In this document: positions 1 through 8,934 of the stretch, in pieces | Position numbering within the stretch: position 1 is the stretch's first letter | Layout of the letters: each line of letters begins with the position of its first letter | Origin: Aureivirga sp. CE67 | GTDB lineage: Bacteria; Bacteroidota; Bacteroidia; Flavobacteriales; Flavobacteriaceae | Length of the DNA stretch: 64,000 bases | Direction of reading: 5' to 3' | NCBI RefSeq assembly: GCF_015767245.1 | Contig: NZ_JADOTV010000001.1 | Coordinates: 62,001 to 126,000 of the forward strand | Notes under the pieces: model-generated | The model's input: the letters and a program-made list of their open reading frames with translations, nothing else | What the model was told of the DNA's origin: nothing | The model's database searches: none | Made by a program: the position numbers and the translations under genes

Positions 1-707
1 TTATCCATTACTAAAGCATCAGAAATTCCGTATTGTGTATAGTCAATTTCTTCTGGAGCGTTAGCAGAAATTACGTGTACAGTTGTACCATTGATAATTA
101 AAGCTTGCTTCTCAACGTCAGCAGTTACAGTTCCAGGGAAATCTCCGTGTACAGAATCATTTCTTAATAATGAAGCTCTCTTTTCTAAAACAGTTTGATC
201 AACTTTACCTCTTGTTACAATTGCTCTAAGACGTAATTGTCCACCTCTACCTGTTCTTGTCATTAACTCACGAGCTAATAAACGTCCAATTCTACCAAAT
301 CCGTATAATACAACATCTTTTGGCTCGATTTCATTCGAAGATTTTGCGTCTTTAAGTTCATTTGAAATAAACTCAATTACACTTGCATTATCGTTTCCAT
401 CTAAATGATATTCGTAAACTAATTTTCCGATATCTAATTTTGATGGTGGTAAATCTAATTGACTAATAGCTTTTGCTACCTCAACCGTATCGAAAATAGA
501 AATTGGTTTTTCAACGAAATCACTAGCATACTCTACTAAGTTTAAGATCTCACTTACATTTCTATCTATCAATTGATTTCTAAAAAGCACTAATTCAATT
601 GTTTTATCATACCAAAGATCACTGATAATTTTGATAAGCTCCACAGTAGCTCTTCTTCTATCTGCTTGGAATGATAATTCTTTTTCGTATATCTCGTTAT
701 TTGACAT
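1..707 (-). CDS. gap: Glyceraldehyde-3-phosphate dehydrogenase, long form (partial, C-terminal part outside window)
   Basis: Glycolytic GAPDH, NAD(P)-dependent oxidation of glyceraldehyde-3-phosphate in the cytoplasm. About 235 codons are visible from ATG at 707 to the left edge, with no stop. The first ~125 residues are an extra N-terminal segment typical of the long GAPDH form in Bacteroidota; then comes the Rossmann start VVLYGFGRIGRLLARELM, followed by the region around RASLLRNDSVHGDFPGTV. The catalytic Cys domain is off the window. A good TTTG-N18-TATTTTTG promoter lies 29 nt upstream, so it is transcribed separately from the degP-like gene behind it. The family is clear; which of several GAPDH paralogues this is cannot be told. 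Confidence 0.86.
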   Translation of the reverse strand, partial: MSNNEIYEKELSFQADRRRATVELIKIISDLWYDKTIELVLFRNQLIDRNVSEILNLVEYASDFVEKPISIFDTVEVAKAISQLDLPPSKLDIGKLVYEYHLDGNDNASVIEFISNELKDAKSSNEIEPKDVVLYGFGRIGRLLARELMTRTGRGGQLRLRAIVTRGKVDQTVLEKRASLLRNDSVHGDFPGTVTADVEKQALIINGTTVHVISANAPEEIDYTQYGISDALVMD

Positions 708-735
708 TACAGTTGTGTTATTTTTAATAATGCGC

Positions 736-765
736 CAAAAATAAGATTTCTTGCATTACTACAAA
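736..765 (-). promoter_or_regulatory. Bacteroidota-type promoter of GAPDH gene
   Basis: On the minus strand the -33 box TTTG (765-762) is separated by 18 nt from the -7 box TATTTTTG (743-736), matching TTTG-N17-20-TAnnTTTG. It lies 29 nt upstream of the GAPDH ATG. Confidence 0.65.
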
Positions 766-778
766 AATTTAAAAATAA

Positions 779-803
779 AAAAATCGCCCATTGGACGATT
801 TTT
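779..803 (-). terminator. Terminator after degP-like gene
   Basis: Hairpin with A/T-rich arms flanking ATCG and CC pairs. One C-A mismatch on the plus strand becomes a G-U pair in minus-strand RNA, so it is best formed as the terminator of the 826-2250 gene. It is followed by a T-run on that strand. Confidence 0.6.
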
Positions 804-825
804 AAACTATAACTAATAACTATTT

Positions 826-2250
826 TTACCTCATTGTTAGAGGAACGTATTCTATTTTTCCTTGTTTTGTTAAAATCTCTAATACAACATAATCTTTATT
901 TTGACTATTTTCTAGAATATTTTCAACTTGCCCTACAGATTTAATTTTTTCTCCATTGATACTTAAAAGAATATCTCCTTCTTCTACTCCGAATCTCTTC
1001 GATAAATTTTGGTTTGTAACCTCATTGAATTTTAAACCATAATTTATACGATATCTCATTTGTTCTTTCTTAGATAATTCATCTAATTTACCAATATAGA
1101 ACCCTAAATAATCATCTGTTCCTTTTCCTTCTTTACCAAATTTATTTTTCAATTTCACAGGTATCGTCATCTCTTTTCCATCTCGAATAACTGTCACTTG
1201 AATAACATCTCCAGGACGCTTAGCATTTAATTGTCCACTGAAATCTGCAAACTTAGTAATCTTTACATTGTTTAATTTTACAATGATATCATCATCTTCA
1301 ATTCCTGCTTCTTGTGCAGCTCCTTTGTCAATCACCTCACGAACTAAAATTCCTTGTGCAGTTGGTAAATCATATTCTTTTGCTTTTTCAGCATCTAAAT
1401 CTTCAAAATAAATTCCTAAATAAGCACGTTGTACGTCTCCATACTCCATGATATCTTCGATAATTTTCTTTGCAATATTTGATGGAACTGCGAAAGAATA
1501 ACCAACAAACGATCCAGTTTTTGAAGTAATTGCTGTATTAATTCCAACTAATTGTCCACTAGTATTTACTAAAGCTCCTCCACTATTTCCTGGATTCACC
1601 GCAGCATCTGTTTGAATAAAAGATTCTGTACTATTATTCCCATGAAGATCACGAGCTTTTGCACTTACAATTCCTGCAGTTACTGTAGAAGTCAAATTAT
1701 AAGGATTTCCTACAGCTAATACCCATTCACCAACTTTTACCGCATCCGAATCTCCGAAAGTGATATATGGTAAATCTTTTGCATCTATTTTTAAAAGAGC
1801 AATGTCATTTTGTGGATCTGCTCCAATAAATTTAGCTTTGTATTGCTTTTTATCATTAAGTGTGATTTCAATTTCGGAAGCTTTTGCAACCACATGATTA
1901 TTTGTTACAATATAACCATCTGCAGAGATAATCACTCCACTTCCTGTTCCTACTTGCTCAAATTGTTTACTTCCCTGACCTCTACCATAGAAGTATTCTG
2001 CAAAAGGATCTCTTACTGTTTGTACAGAAGTATTTTTTACGTGTACTACAGAATTTACTGTTTCTTGTGCTGCTGTAGTAAAATCAGTTTGCTCAGCTGG
2101 AATTGCTGAATAATTCGTTCTTACAATTGGGGCTGCTTCTATCTCATTTTTATAAATATTTTCATTCTTGTCAAAAAATAGTTTATATGAGCCTAATGAA
2201 ATAAACCCTCCAATAATAGCAACAGCTAATAAGCTTAAAACTTTTTTCAT
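826..2250 (-). CDS. degP: DegP/HtrA-family serine endoprotease with two PDZ domains
   Basis: Periplasmic quality-control protease/chaperone of the Do (HtrA) family, 474 aa. One hydrophobic N-terminal segment (residues ~4-25) is an anchor or signal peptide. The trypsin-like domain holds the catalytic triad H119 (TNNHVV), D149 (NDIALL) and S223 (GNSGGA). Two PDZ domains follow, PDZ1 starting near residue ~270 (AYLGIYFEDLD) and PDZ2 near ~385. Length and layout fit DegP/DegQ. It is a single-gene unit between a hairpin terminator (779-803) and a TAACTTTG -7-like box upstream. The substrate and any link to an envelope stress sigma factor cannot be read from the sequence. Confidence 0.92.
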   Translation of the reverse strand: MKKVLSLLAVAIIGGFISLGSYKLFFDKNENIYKNEIEAAPIVRTNYSAIPAEQTDFTTAAQETVNSVVHVKNTSVQTVRDPFAEYFYGRGQGSKQFEQVGTGSGVIISADGYIVTNNHVVAKASEIEITLNDKKQYKAKFIGADPQNDIALLKIDAKDLPYITFGDSDAVKVGEWVLAVGNPYNLTSTVTAGIVSAKARDLHGNNSTESFIQTDAAVNPGNSGGALVNTSGQLVGINTAITSKTGSFVGYSFAVPSNIAKKIIEDIMEYGDVQRAYLGIYFEDLDAEKAKEYDLPTAQGILVREVIDKGAAQEAGIEDDDIIVKLNNVKITKFADFSGQLNAKRPGDVIQVTVIRDGKEMTIPVKLKNKFGKEGKGTDDYLGFYIGKLDELSKKEQMRYRINYGLKFNEVTNQNLSKRFGVEEGDILLSINGEKIKSVGQVENILENSQNKDYVVLEILTKQGKIEYVPLTMR

Positions 2251-2279
2251 AATATGATATTTTTATTTTTTGAGTGTCT

Positions 2280-2287
2280 CAAAGTTA
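2280..2287 (-). promoter_or_regulatory. -7-like box of degP-like gene
   Basis: TAACTTTG on the minus strand, 30 nt before the ATG at 2250, fits TAnnTTTG. No convincing -33 TTTG lies 17-20 nt further upstream, so the promoter may be weak or use an alternative sigma factor. Confidence 0.35.
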
Positions 2288-2410
2288 CCTAATTTCTAAC
2301 TCATTTTTTGTTCCATAGGTATTGTAAAACTTAACTTTAACTAAGGTTTAACAAAATTGAATTTTCTATTTTTTTTAACAAAAAAACTCTTTTATCATAT
2401 TATAATTCAT

Positions 2411-2439
2411 AAAAAAAGGCTGCATCTTTCAATGCAACC
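2411..2439 (-). terminator. Terminator after fibronectin-III repeat gene
   Basis: Minus strand: 8-bp stem GGTTGCAT/ATGCAGCC with one G-U pair and a 6-nt loop, followed by seven T. It lies 29 nt past the stop of the 2468-5584 gene. Confidence 0.75.
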
Positions 2440-2467
2440 CTCTCTTAGATAAAAACTTAAAACTTAT

Positions 2468-5400
2468 TTATTTTTTCAATAATCTTTGTGTAAACACTTT
2501 ATTTTGTGTTTGAACTTTTAAAGTATAAGCTCCAGTTTCAAAATTCTCAACATTTAAATTAATTGATTTCGCATTTACATTTTGTTCGAATACTAATTGT
2601 CCAATAGCATTATAGATTTCTACATTGTCTATAACATGGTTAAAGCTAATCGTAAAAGTATTCGATACAGGATTTGGATACATTTTGAAGTTATTGATAA
2701 AATCTTCTTCTATTCCAATGCTTGCAGTTGTGAAAGTCTCCACTGCTGTCCACTCACTTACAACATCTGTATCACAAAGATCTCTTACATAAACATTATA
2801 CGCTGTATTCTCCATTAACCCTGTTGCATTATAAGTTGCTTCTGAAACAACATCTCCTGAATCTGGCATAGCTTCTGTAGAAGCAACAACGATAACTTCC
2901 CATGAATCTGCCCCTCCGGTTGTCCATGTTACAGTTGCTGTAGTTTCTGTAATATCTGAAATCATAACATTTGTTGGAATGTTACACTCCATTAATGTCG
3001 TGAAAGTTTCTACGGCTGTCCACTCACTTACAACATCTGTATCACAAAGATCTCTTACATAAACATTATACGCTGTATTCTCTGTTAATTCTGTTGCATT
3101 ATAAGTTGCTTCTGAAACAACATCTCCTGAATCTGGCATAGCTTCTGTTGAAGCAACAACGATAACTTCCCATGAATCTGCTCCTCCGGTTGTCCATGTT
3201 ACAGTTGCTGTAGTTTCTGTAATATCTGAAATTATAACATTTGTTGGAACATTACACTCCATTAATGTTGTAAAAGTTTCTACTGCTGTCCACTCACTTA
3301 CAACATCTGTATCACAAAGATCTCTTACATAAACATTATACGCTGTATTCTCTGTTAATCCTGTTGCATTATAAGTTGCTTCTGAAACAACATCTCCTGA
3401 ATCTGGCATAGCTTCTGTTGAAGCAACAACGATTACTTCCCATGAATCTGCTCCTCCGGTTGTCCATGTTACAGTTGCTGTAGTTTCCGTAATATTTGAA
3501 ATCATAACATTTGTTGGAACGTTACATTCTAATGTTTGTTCTACTTCAGTGATTCTAATATTATCTACAAATAATCTCCATGAATCTGCTCCAGAATAAC
3601 AATTTAAACCAACATAATAAACTCCTGATTCTACAACTGTAAAAGTTCCTACTCCTTCTTCAAACTCTGTATTAGTTAACTCAGTTCCTCCATTATTATC
3701 CCAGATCACATTTTGTTCTTGATTAGATTCTGCTTTTTCAGTTCCAATTGTAACTCTTAATTTCTCTGGATTTGTTTTAGTTTTATAATCAAACTTTACT
3801 TCAATTGTTTGACCAGCAACTAAATTTACTCCTCTTGAATATACCCAAGCATTTGCTTGTGTATCCGTATCATTTTGATATTTGATAGATCCTCCATCTC
3901 CATCAGAAATATTACTTGCAAAAGTTACAGTTGCCCAAGTATCAGTACTTGCATCATTTGCATTTAATTCCCAACAATCTGTATTTGCATTAGGGAAACC
4001 AAAAACATATGGTAAATCTGCTGCATCACAATCTGCAGTTTCTTCTTCTAAAGTTGTAAAAGTATATTCAACAAACTCCGATTTTACATCATCACAAATA
4101 CTTCTGATATACACAGTATATTCTGTACCTGGCAATAAATCTGTTAAATTTTCTGTAGCAATATCTCCTCCAAGAAGTAAAACCCATGTTCCAAACGAAT
4201 CTTCTGTTGGTGCAGCTTCTATAGATTGGTAAACAAAAAACTCTGAAGTATTTCCGTTTGTATTCCAAGTTAATGTACCTGTTGTTTCCGTGATATCTGC
4301 AACTGAAAGATCCGATGGTAATTCACAATCTGTAGTTTCACCTCCAAGAGTTGTAAAAGTATATTCAACAAACTCCGATTTTACATCATCACAAATACTT
4401 CTGATATATACAGTATATTCAGTTCCTGGTAATAGATCCGTTAAATTTTCTGTAGCAATATCTCCTCCTAGAAGTAAAACCCATGTTCCAAACGAATCTT
4501 CTGTTGGTGCAGCATCTGTAGATTGGTAAACAAAAAACTCTGAAGTATTTCCGTTTGTATCCCAAGTTAATGTACCTGTTGTTTCCGTGATATCTGCAAC
4601 TGAAAGATCCGATGGTAATTCACAATCTGTAGTTTCACCTCCAAGAGTTGTAAATGTAACTATCTCTGCATATTCACTATTTTCTCCATCCGTACAATAC
4701 GTTTTTACATAAACACTATATTCTGTTGCAGCTTGAAGTGAATTTTGAACAATCTCTTCTGTTGTTCCTCCAAGACTAATTACTGCATTAAATACATCAT
4801 TTGCTGGTAAACCTAAAGAAGTTTCTTTTATTAAATATTGTGAAAATGATACATCATCTCCAACAGCTTTTGTCCATGTAATTTTTGCACTAGTTTCTGT
4901 AATCTCTGTAACAACAATATCTGAAGGTGCAGGACAAGTAGACTCTAAAGTTGTAAAAGACTGAACTCCTGTCCATTCACTTACTTCATTTCCGCAAAAT
5001 GTTCTTAAATAAACATCATAAGTAGTATTTGGTGTAAGGCTCGACACTGCTTCAGAGCTACCAAAACCATAAACAATATCGTTTAATGTAATTTCTGCTC
5101 CATTCGCAACAACTGCATAATCAACATTATCGGAAGATGTTATTGTCCAATTTAATGTAACTCCAGATGAAGTAATATCTGTGAAATTTAAACCTGTTGG
5201 AGGTAAACAACTTGCTGTATCTCCTCCAAGAGTTGTAAATGTGATTGGACCTACCCATTCACTTTTTTCTCCAATAGTATAACAATTTGACCTCACATAA
5301 TAATCATATGTTGTTCCTGCTGTTAAACTCCCTTGAATTATTGCATCTCCAGAAATATATGAAGTAAAAACACTTCCTGGAGCTTCACCTTCTGAAACAA

Positions 5401-5584
5401 TTGCAATATCCGAAGATGTAGTAGAGTTTCCGTACGTAAAATTAAATGTTGCGTAGGTATCACCAATTTCAGTAACTGATGGATTGGTTGGTGGTTCACA
5501 TTGAGCGTTTATCTTATTCGACATAAATAAGATACTCAACAAAATAAATAAAAACTTAGGGGTCAATTTTGTTTTTTTCATCAT
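2468..5584 (-). CDS. Secreted multi-domain fibronectin type III protein with T9SS sorting domain
   Basis: Large cell-surface or secreted adhesin-like protein of about 1038 aa. I chose the double ATG at 5584/5581 because it begins a signal peptide (MKKTKL...LFILLSILFMS) and because a TACATTTG box (5611-5604) lies inside the longer reading frame that begins at 5623. Order: five FN3-like domains, each starting with C-x-x-P and a TITETxAxxxW-type strand; a MAM/choice-of-anchor-like domain (~residues 520-690, ending SWRLFVDNIRITE); three almost identical FN3 domains with an exact 90-residue period; and a C-terminal Por/type A sorting domain (MYPNPVSN ... LKK). No catalytic domain is visible. Export by the type IX system is inferred from the C-terminal domain. 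Confidence 0.85.
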   Translation of the reverse strand: MMKKTKLTPKFLFILLSILFMSNKINAQCEPPTNPSVTEIGDTYATFNFTYGNSTTSSDIAIVSEGEAPGSVFTSYISGDAIIQGSLTAGTTYDYYVRSNCYTIGEKSEWVGPITFTTLGGDTASCLPPTGLNFTDITSSGVTLNWTITSSDNVDYAVVANGAEITLNDIVYGFGSSEAVSSLTPNTTYDVYLRTFCGNEVSEWTGVQSFTTLESTCPAPSDIVVTEITETSAKITWTKAVGDDVSFSQYLIKETSLGLPANDVFNAVISLGGTTEEIVQNSLQAATEYSVYVKTYCTDGENSEYAEIVTFTTLGGETTDCELPSDLSVADITETTGTLTWDTNGNTSEFFVYQSTDAAPTEDSFGTWVLLLGGDIATENLTDLLPGTEYTVYIRSICDDVKSEFVEYTFTTLGGETTDCELPSDLSVADITETTGTLTWNTNGNTSEFFVYQSIEAAPTEDSFGTWVLLLGGDIATENLTDLLPGTEYTVYIRSICDDVKSEFVEYTFTTLEEETADCDAADLPYVFGFPNANTDCWELNANDASTDTWATVTFASNISDGDGGSIKYQNDTDTQANAWVYSRGVNLVAGQTIEVKFDYKTKTNPEKLRVTIGTEKAESNQEQNVIWDNNGGTELTNTEFEEGVGTFTVVESGVYYVGLNCYSGADSWRLFVDNIRITEVEQTLECNVPTNVMISNITETTATVTWTTGGADSWEVIVVASTEAMPDSGDVVSEATYNATGLTENTAYNVYVRDLCDTDVVSEWTAVETFTTLMECNVPTNVIISDITETTATVTWTTGGADSWEVIVVASTEAMPDSGDVVSEATYNATELTENTAYNVYVRDLCDTDVVSEWTAVETFTTLMECNIPTNVMISDITETTATVTWTTGGADSWEVIVVASTEAMPDSGDVVSEATYNATGLMENTAYNVYVRDLCDTDVVSEWTAVETFTTASIGIEEDFINNFKMYPNPVSNTFTISFNHVIDNVEIYNAIGQLVFEQNVNAKSINLNVENFETGAYTLKVQTQNKVFTQRLLKK
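2751..3560. repeat. Three near-identical 270-bp tandem repeats inside FN3 gene
   Basis: The same stretch (for example CACTCACTTACAACATCTGT) recurs at 2751, 3021 and 3291, exactly 270 bp (90 codons) apart with few differences. A second pair of repeats with 297-bp period (motif near 4071 and 4368) lies further upstream in the same gene. In-frame unit multiples indicate domain duplication. Confidence 0.9.
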
Positions 5585-5603
5585 ATAATTTTTACATTTT
5601 TGG

Positions 5604-5611
5604 CAAATGTA
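5604..5611 (-). promoter_or_regulatory. -7-like box of FN3 repeat gene
   Basis: TACATTTG (TAnnTTTG) on the minus strand, 20 nt before the ATG at 5584. A TTG-type -33 element is not well placed. It supports the 5584 start over the upstream in-frame ATG at 5623. Confidence 0.4.
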
Positions 5612-5623
5612 CTCCCCCAACAC

Positions 5624-5873
5624 AACTGATTTAATTATTTAATATTAAATAAACATCACTTAAATGTTATCAAATAATTAATTCCTAGGATACTAACTCA
5701 TACTAATACTATTTTAACATTAAAACGCTATTTTTAAAACAAATAAACAAACCTTGCACACCTCTAAATCTCTTTAAGACACTACACTATTAATATAAAA
5801 AAAGCAATTCTAAATCAAAAAACTATTTTAAAAAAAAAGATAAAATAGTATTATATTGATATACAAAACAAAA
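5624..5873. other. AT-rich intergenic region, no gene seen
   Basis: Upstream region of the FN3 gene. It is very AT-rich, with no open frame of note in either strand and no structured RNA that I recognise. Confidence 0.5.
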
Positions 5874-5906
5874 AAAACAGTATTTAGTTTTACCAAATAC
5901 TGTTTT
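5874..5906 (-). terminator. Terminator after 181-aa secreted protein gene
   Basis: Perfect 12-bp stem AAAACAGTATTT/AAATACTGTTTT with a 9-nt loop. Lies 24 nt past the stop of the 5930-6475 gene. Confidence 0.75.
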
Positions 5907-5929
5907 AATTTTACATAGAGTTTTAACCC

Positions 5930-6475
5930 TTATTTTTTTAATAATTTGAAAGAATCAAAAAACTTATCTTTTAATTTACTATCCTGATTTTCTCCAGAAG
6001 AAATAACTTGCATAGTATACATTTCATTCTCTATTAGATAAACTCTCATACTGAAAACTCCTAATCCATCCATAAAACTGAATTTTATATCTCTCCCAGG
6101 ATATCCTTCATATGAAATTTCCTTTTGAGATAAAATTTCTCCTCCTAGTTCTTTCTTAGCTCCATCAATCATTCCTTTAAAAAAAACATCTTGACTGACT
6201 TCCTTAGCAAATTTTTTAGGATATTCAGAATACAATGTTTGATAAACCCAAATTTCAGCATCTTCTGATTCTGCTTCATATGAAAGAGCAACCATTTCTA
6301 TATTCATTGGTCCTTCCACTACATTTTCTTTTTCTTCTGCAGGCTTTCCAGGGAATTCAATTTGAAAATTTAATTTTTTGGATTTAAACGTATACCAATC
6401 TTCTTGAATTGCAAAACTCATTAGAGTCAAAACAAAAACAGGTAGTAATAATAACTTAGTATTTTTGATTTTCAT
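5930..6475 (-). CDS. Exported protein, PsbP/MOG1-like fold suspected
   Basis: 181-aa protein with an N-terminal signal peptide (KLLLLPVFVLTLMSFA). The mature part starts with FQIEFPGKP, a pattern seen in small exported Bacteroidota proteins predicted to have the MOG1/PsbP-like alpha-beta fold, and continues with an amphipathic helix region and a conserved-looking YPGRDIKF segment. There is no lipobox and no catalytic motif. It is a monocistronic gene ended by a clear hairpin; the neighbour at 6543 is also a small exported protein but is separated by 67 nt. The fold suggestion is from memory; the function is unknown. Confidence 0.75.
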   Translation of the reverse strand: MKIKNTKLLLLPVFVLTLMSFAIQEDWYTFKSKKLNFQIEFPGKPAEEKENVVEGPMNIEMVALSYEAESEDAEIWVYQTLYSEYPKKFAKEVSQDVFFKGMIDGAKKELGGEILSQKEISYEGYPGRDIKFSFMDGLGVFSMRVYLIENEMYTMQVISSGENQDSKLKDKFFDSFKLLKK

Positions 6476-6542
6476 GTTATATAATTTTGTTATTTTCGGC
6501 GAAAATAGTTTAAATTATATAAACATTTAAAACTTTTCGTTA

Positions 6543-7001
6543 TTATTTAAAAACAACTTCTTTTTCAGATTTATCAATTTTAGCTAAATAAAATGGTTGA
6601 GAAAGAGCTGTTGTTGTATTTTCAGAAATATCTTGTGTCATTTCAACAAAAATACTTTGTGAGTCTGAATATATAGAAACCTCATAATTAGAACCTCCCC
6701 CAGATGAGTTTACATCTCCAATATATACGATGATCATATATTTTGAAAAATCTACATCTTTTTCGGAGAAATTACTTGAAACATCATTTACAGAATCCAT
6801 TTTGTCAATCAATGTCATCCAAGTTTCATTATCTGAAATTACTCTTTTTTGAAATTCAACTCCTTCCGCTCCAGTTCCGCTTAAATCTCCTTTACCTATT
6901 AAATAACTGTCAATAGGTGTTGTTGAAGTAGTATCATCATCATCAGAACTACAACTTAAAAAGAAAACAGAAAGAATTAAAATAAGTACATTTTTTTTCA
7001 T
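6543..7001 (-). CDS. Lipoprotein with PrcB_C-like domain
   Basis: 152-aa lipoprotein: signal peptide ending in LSCSS (lipobox Cys about residue 17) followed by an acidic DDDDTTS linker. The body (VISDNETWMTLIDKM ... DFSKYMIIVYIGD ... SQPFYLAKIDKSE ... VVFK) matches the pattern I associate with the PrcB C-terminal domain, first named in a spirochaete protease complex and common in Bacteroidota lipoproteins. The role is probably protein binding at the cell envelope; no enzymatic residues are seen. A TTTG-N20-TAAATTTG promoter precedes it. Confidence 0.75.
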   Translation of the reverse strand: MKKNVLILILSVFFLSCSSDDDDTTSTTPIDSYLIGKGDLSGTGAEGVEFQKRVISDNETWMTLIDKMDSVNDVSSNFSEKDVDFSKYMIIVYIGDVNSSGGGSNYEVSIYSDSQSIFVEMTQDISENTTTALSQPFYLAKIDKSEKEVVFK

Positions 7002-7049
7002 AATTAATAAATTTTTAATTTGTTATTTTTTATAGCTTTTCATTTAACG

Positions 7050-7081
7050 CAAATTTACTTTTTATATTTCTTCAAATCAAA
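7050..7081 (-). promoter_or_regulatory. Promoter of PrcB-like lipoprotein gene
   Basis: Minus strand: TTTG (7081-7078), 20-nt spacer, TAAATTTG (7057-7050), 49 nt before the ATG at 7001. Confidence 0.45.
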
Positions 7082-7351
7082 ACTTTACATATTCCGACTT
7101 TTATTACAAATTTTAAATTCAATATTAAATTCTATTCACTAAACCTCTTAATATTCTATTGGATTTAAACACTTTAACATAACTAAAATATTTTTAACTT
7201 TAAAATTAGAATTTCTATTATTAATCATTTTTTAAGCTAAAAAACGTATTTCATAACAATTAATTAATGATATATTAAATTTTATATAATATAATTTTAT
7301 TCGATTCTGATTTTCAATAGTTAAAATTATAGGATTTAATCAAAAATACTT
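7082..7351. other. AT-rich divergent intergenic region
   Basis: Upstream region between the PrcB-like lipoprotein (minus) and guanine deaminase (plus). Apart from the two flanking promoter boxes I see no gene and no known riboswitch; in particular no convincing purine-riboswitch core was found. Confidence 0.45.
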
Positions 7352-7359
7352 TAGCTTTG
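7352..7359 (+). promoter_or_regulatory. -7-like box of guanine deaminase gene
   Basis: TAGCTTTG matches TAnnTTTG 26 nt before the ATG at 7386. The -33 region is only AT-rich. Confidence 0.4.
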
Positions 7360-7385
7360 TGTGTTAAAAAATTTTACGAAGAAAT

Positions 7386-7865
7386 ATGTGTAAGAATATT
7401 GATGAAAAGTTCATGTCTGAAGCAGTAAAAGCCGCTTTAAATGGAATGAACAACAATGAAGGTGGACCTTTTGGATGTATCATTGTGAAAGATGGAGAAA
7501 TTGTAGGAAGAGGAAACAATAAAGTTACTTCTACAAATGACCCAACTGCGCATGCTGAAGTAACAGCAATTAGAGATGCATGTAAAAACCTTGGAACTTT
7601 TCAGTTAGACGATTGTATTGTATACACTTCTTGTGAGCCATGTCCTATGTGTTTAGGAGCTATTTATTGGGCAAGACCAAAGAAAGTATATTATGGAAGT
7701 AACCAAATTGATGCTGCAAACATCGGTTTTGATGATGAGTTTATTTATAAAGAAATTCCTTTACCATACGAAGAAAGAAGTATTCCTTTCGAGCAGTGCG
7801 GAAGAAACATCGCTTTAGAGCCTTTCCAAAAATGGTCGGAAAAAGAAGATAAAACAGAATATTAA
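7386..7865 (+). CDS. guaD: Guanine deaminase, CDA-fold (GuaD type)
   Basis: Hydrolytic deamination of guanine to xanthine in purine salvage. The 159-aa protein has the zinc site of the cytidine deaminase fold: H56-A-E58 (catalytic Glu) and C83-E-P-C86. The stretch around the site (NDPTAHAEVTAIR, LDDCIVYTSCEPCPMC, GAIYWARPKK) and the C-terminal FIYKEI...PFQKW...EY closely follow Bacillus GuaD, as does the length; that C-terminal tail is what separates GuaD from tRNA adenosine deaminase TadA. Single gene with its own -7 box and a strong terminator. No purine-related gene is adjacent. Confidence 0.92.
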   Translation: MCKNIDEKFMSEAVKAALNGMNNNEGGPFGCIIVKDGEIVGRGNNKVTSTNDPTAHAEVTAIRDACKNLGTFQLDDCIVYTSCEPCPMCLGAIYWARPKKVYYGSNQIDAANIGFDDEFIYKEIPLPYEERSIPFEQCGRNIALEPFQKWSEKEDKTEY

Positions 7866-7886
7866 TTTTATCTTTCCAAGATATCG

Positions 7887-7916
7887 AAAAGAGATTGTTT
7901 TTTACAGTCTCTTTTT
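7887..7916 (+). terminator. Bidirectional terminator between guaD and the EEP-family gene
   Basis: 11-bp stem AAAAGAGATTG/CAGTCTCTTTT with one G-U pair, loop TTTTTTA-like, T-rich on both sides. It lies between two convergent genes and probably serves both. Confidence 0.8.
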
Positions 7917-8932
7917 TATTTTAATTCAACTTTGGCAGAAATCGGAAAGTGATCTGAATAGTTCAAAGGAAAAACTTCAAAATCGTCTACCTCATAAGAA
8001 TCATCTACCAAAATAAAATCAATTCTTACAGGAAACGGATAATTAAATGTTTTACCAAAACCTTCTCCAGCTTCAATAAAAGCATCTTTTTTAGTTCCTT
8101 TCAATTTATAATAAACCCAAGAAAATGGTGTATTATTAAAGTCTCCACAAAGTATTGTTTTATAAGGAGAGTTTTGCTCATGTTTTAAAACCTTGATTGC
8201 TTGATTTCCTTGTTTTTCAAAAGCACTTGCCACTCGTTTGTGAAGCATTTTCCCATCTTTTTCTCCAAAGTTTTGTTTTGATGGGTTAATTTTTAAAGAT
8301 TCTAAGTGAATATTATAAACTCGCAAAATGGTTGTATCCACTTTTATATCAGCGAAAATGGCATCGTTATTAGTTTTATCAAAATTCAGAACTCCTTTAT
8401 TCATGATTCTATGTTTTGAAAAAATTGCTTGCCCAAAATTATTTTTCTTATTGTGAATTTTGACGTATTTATAAGGATAATCTAATTTTAATTTCTCATT
8501 AGGATGATATTCTTGAAAACAAATAATATCTGGGTTTTCTTCATTGATAAAATCTACAATTTTTTTATCAATCCCCTCTTCTGGAAGCCATTTATATAAG
8601 TTAAACATTCGAACATTATAACTCATAACTTCAATAGAAGTTTCTTTCTTTACTAATTCTTTTTTATTTATTTTAAAATAAGAAGGGAAAATAGGCAAAC
8701 CAACTAAAAACAAAAATATTGGTAGAATTGCTTGTTTTTTTATTCGAATAAGCCAGTATACTAAAAAGATTAAATTAACCGAAATAAGTACGGGAACAAA
8801 AAGACTAAAGGCAGAAAGTGCAGCAAAATGAATAGGATTTATAAATGGTAATAAATAGGAAATCAAAAGAACAGCTCCTACAATACTATTTAAAATAAAC
8901 ATTATTTTATCAAAAAATGATAAATTTTTCAT
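7916..8932 (-). CDS. Membrane-anchored endonuclease/exonuclease/phosphatase family protein
   Basis: 338 aa. Three predicted membrane helices fill the first ~90 residues, then an EEP (DNase I-like) domain: MSYNVRMFNLY, PDIICFQEYH (metal-binding Glu), the HLES segment, ILCGDFNNTPFSW, RIDFILVDD and the C-terminal NYSDHFPI His. All the standard metal/phosphate-site motifs are present, so it is likely an active phosphodiesterase or phosphatase facing one side of the membrane. Substrate unknown. It is the last gene of the mutL-rhomboid-rhomboid run, starting 2 nt after the upstream gene stops. Confidence 0.85.
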   Translation of the reverse strand: MKNLSFFDKIMFILNSIVGAVLLISYLLPFINPIHFAALSAFSLFVPVLISVNLIFLVYWLIRIKKQAILPIFLFLVGLPIFPSYFKINKKELVKKETSIEVMSYNVRMFNLYKWLPEEGIDKKIVDFINEENPDIICFQEYHPNEKLKLDYPYKYVKIHNKKNNFGQAIFSKHRIMNKGVLNFDKTNNDAIFADIKVDTTILRVYNIHLESLKINPSKQNFGEKDGKMLHKRVASAFEKQGNQAIKVLKHEQNSPYKTILCGDFNNTPFSWVYYKLKGTKKDAFIEAGEGFGKTFNYPFPVRIDFILVDDSYEVDDFEVFPLNYSDHFPISAKVELK

Positions 8933-8934
8933 CG

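Noticed and set aside
2737-3560. Regular 270-bp repeats as a possible CRISPR array
   Set aside because: Repeats are in-frame coding FN3 domains without unique spacers; the same holds for the 45-bp repeats in mutL.
3882-4529. Open frames on the plus strand opposite the FN3 gene
   Set aside because: Mirror frames of the internal repeats; the minus-strand FN3 reading has a signal peptide, domain pattern and sorting domain, so these are shadows.
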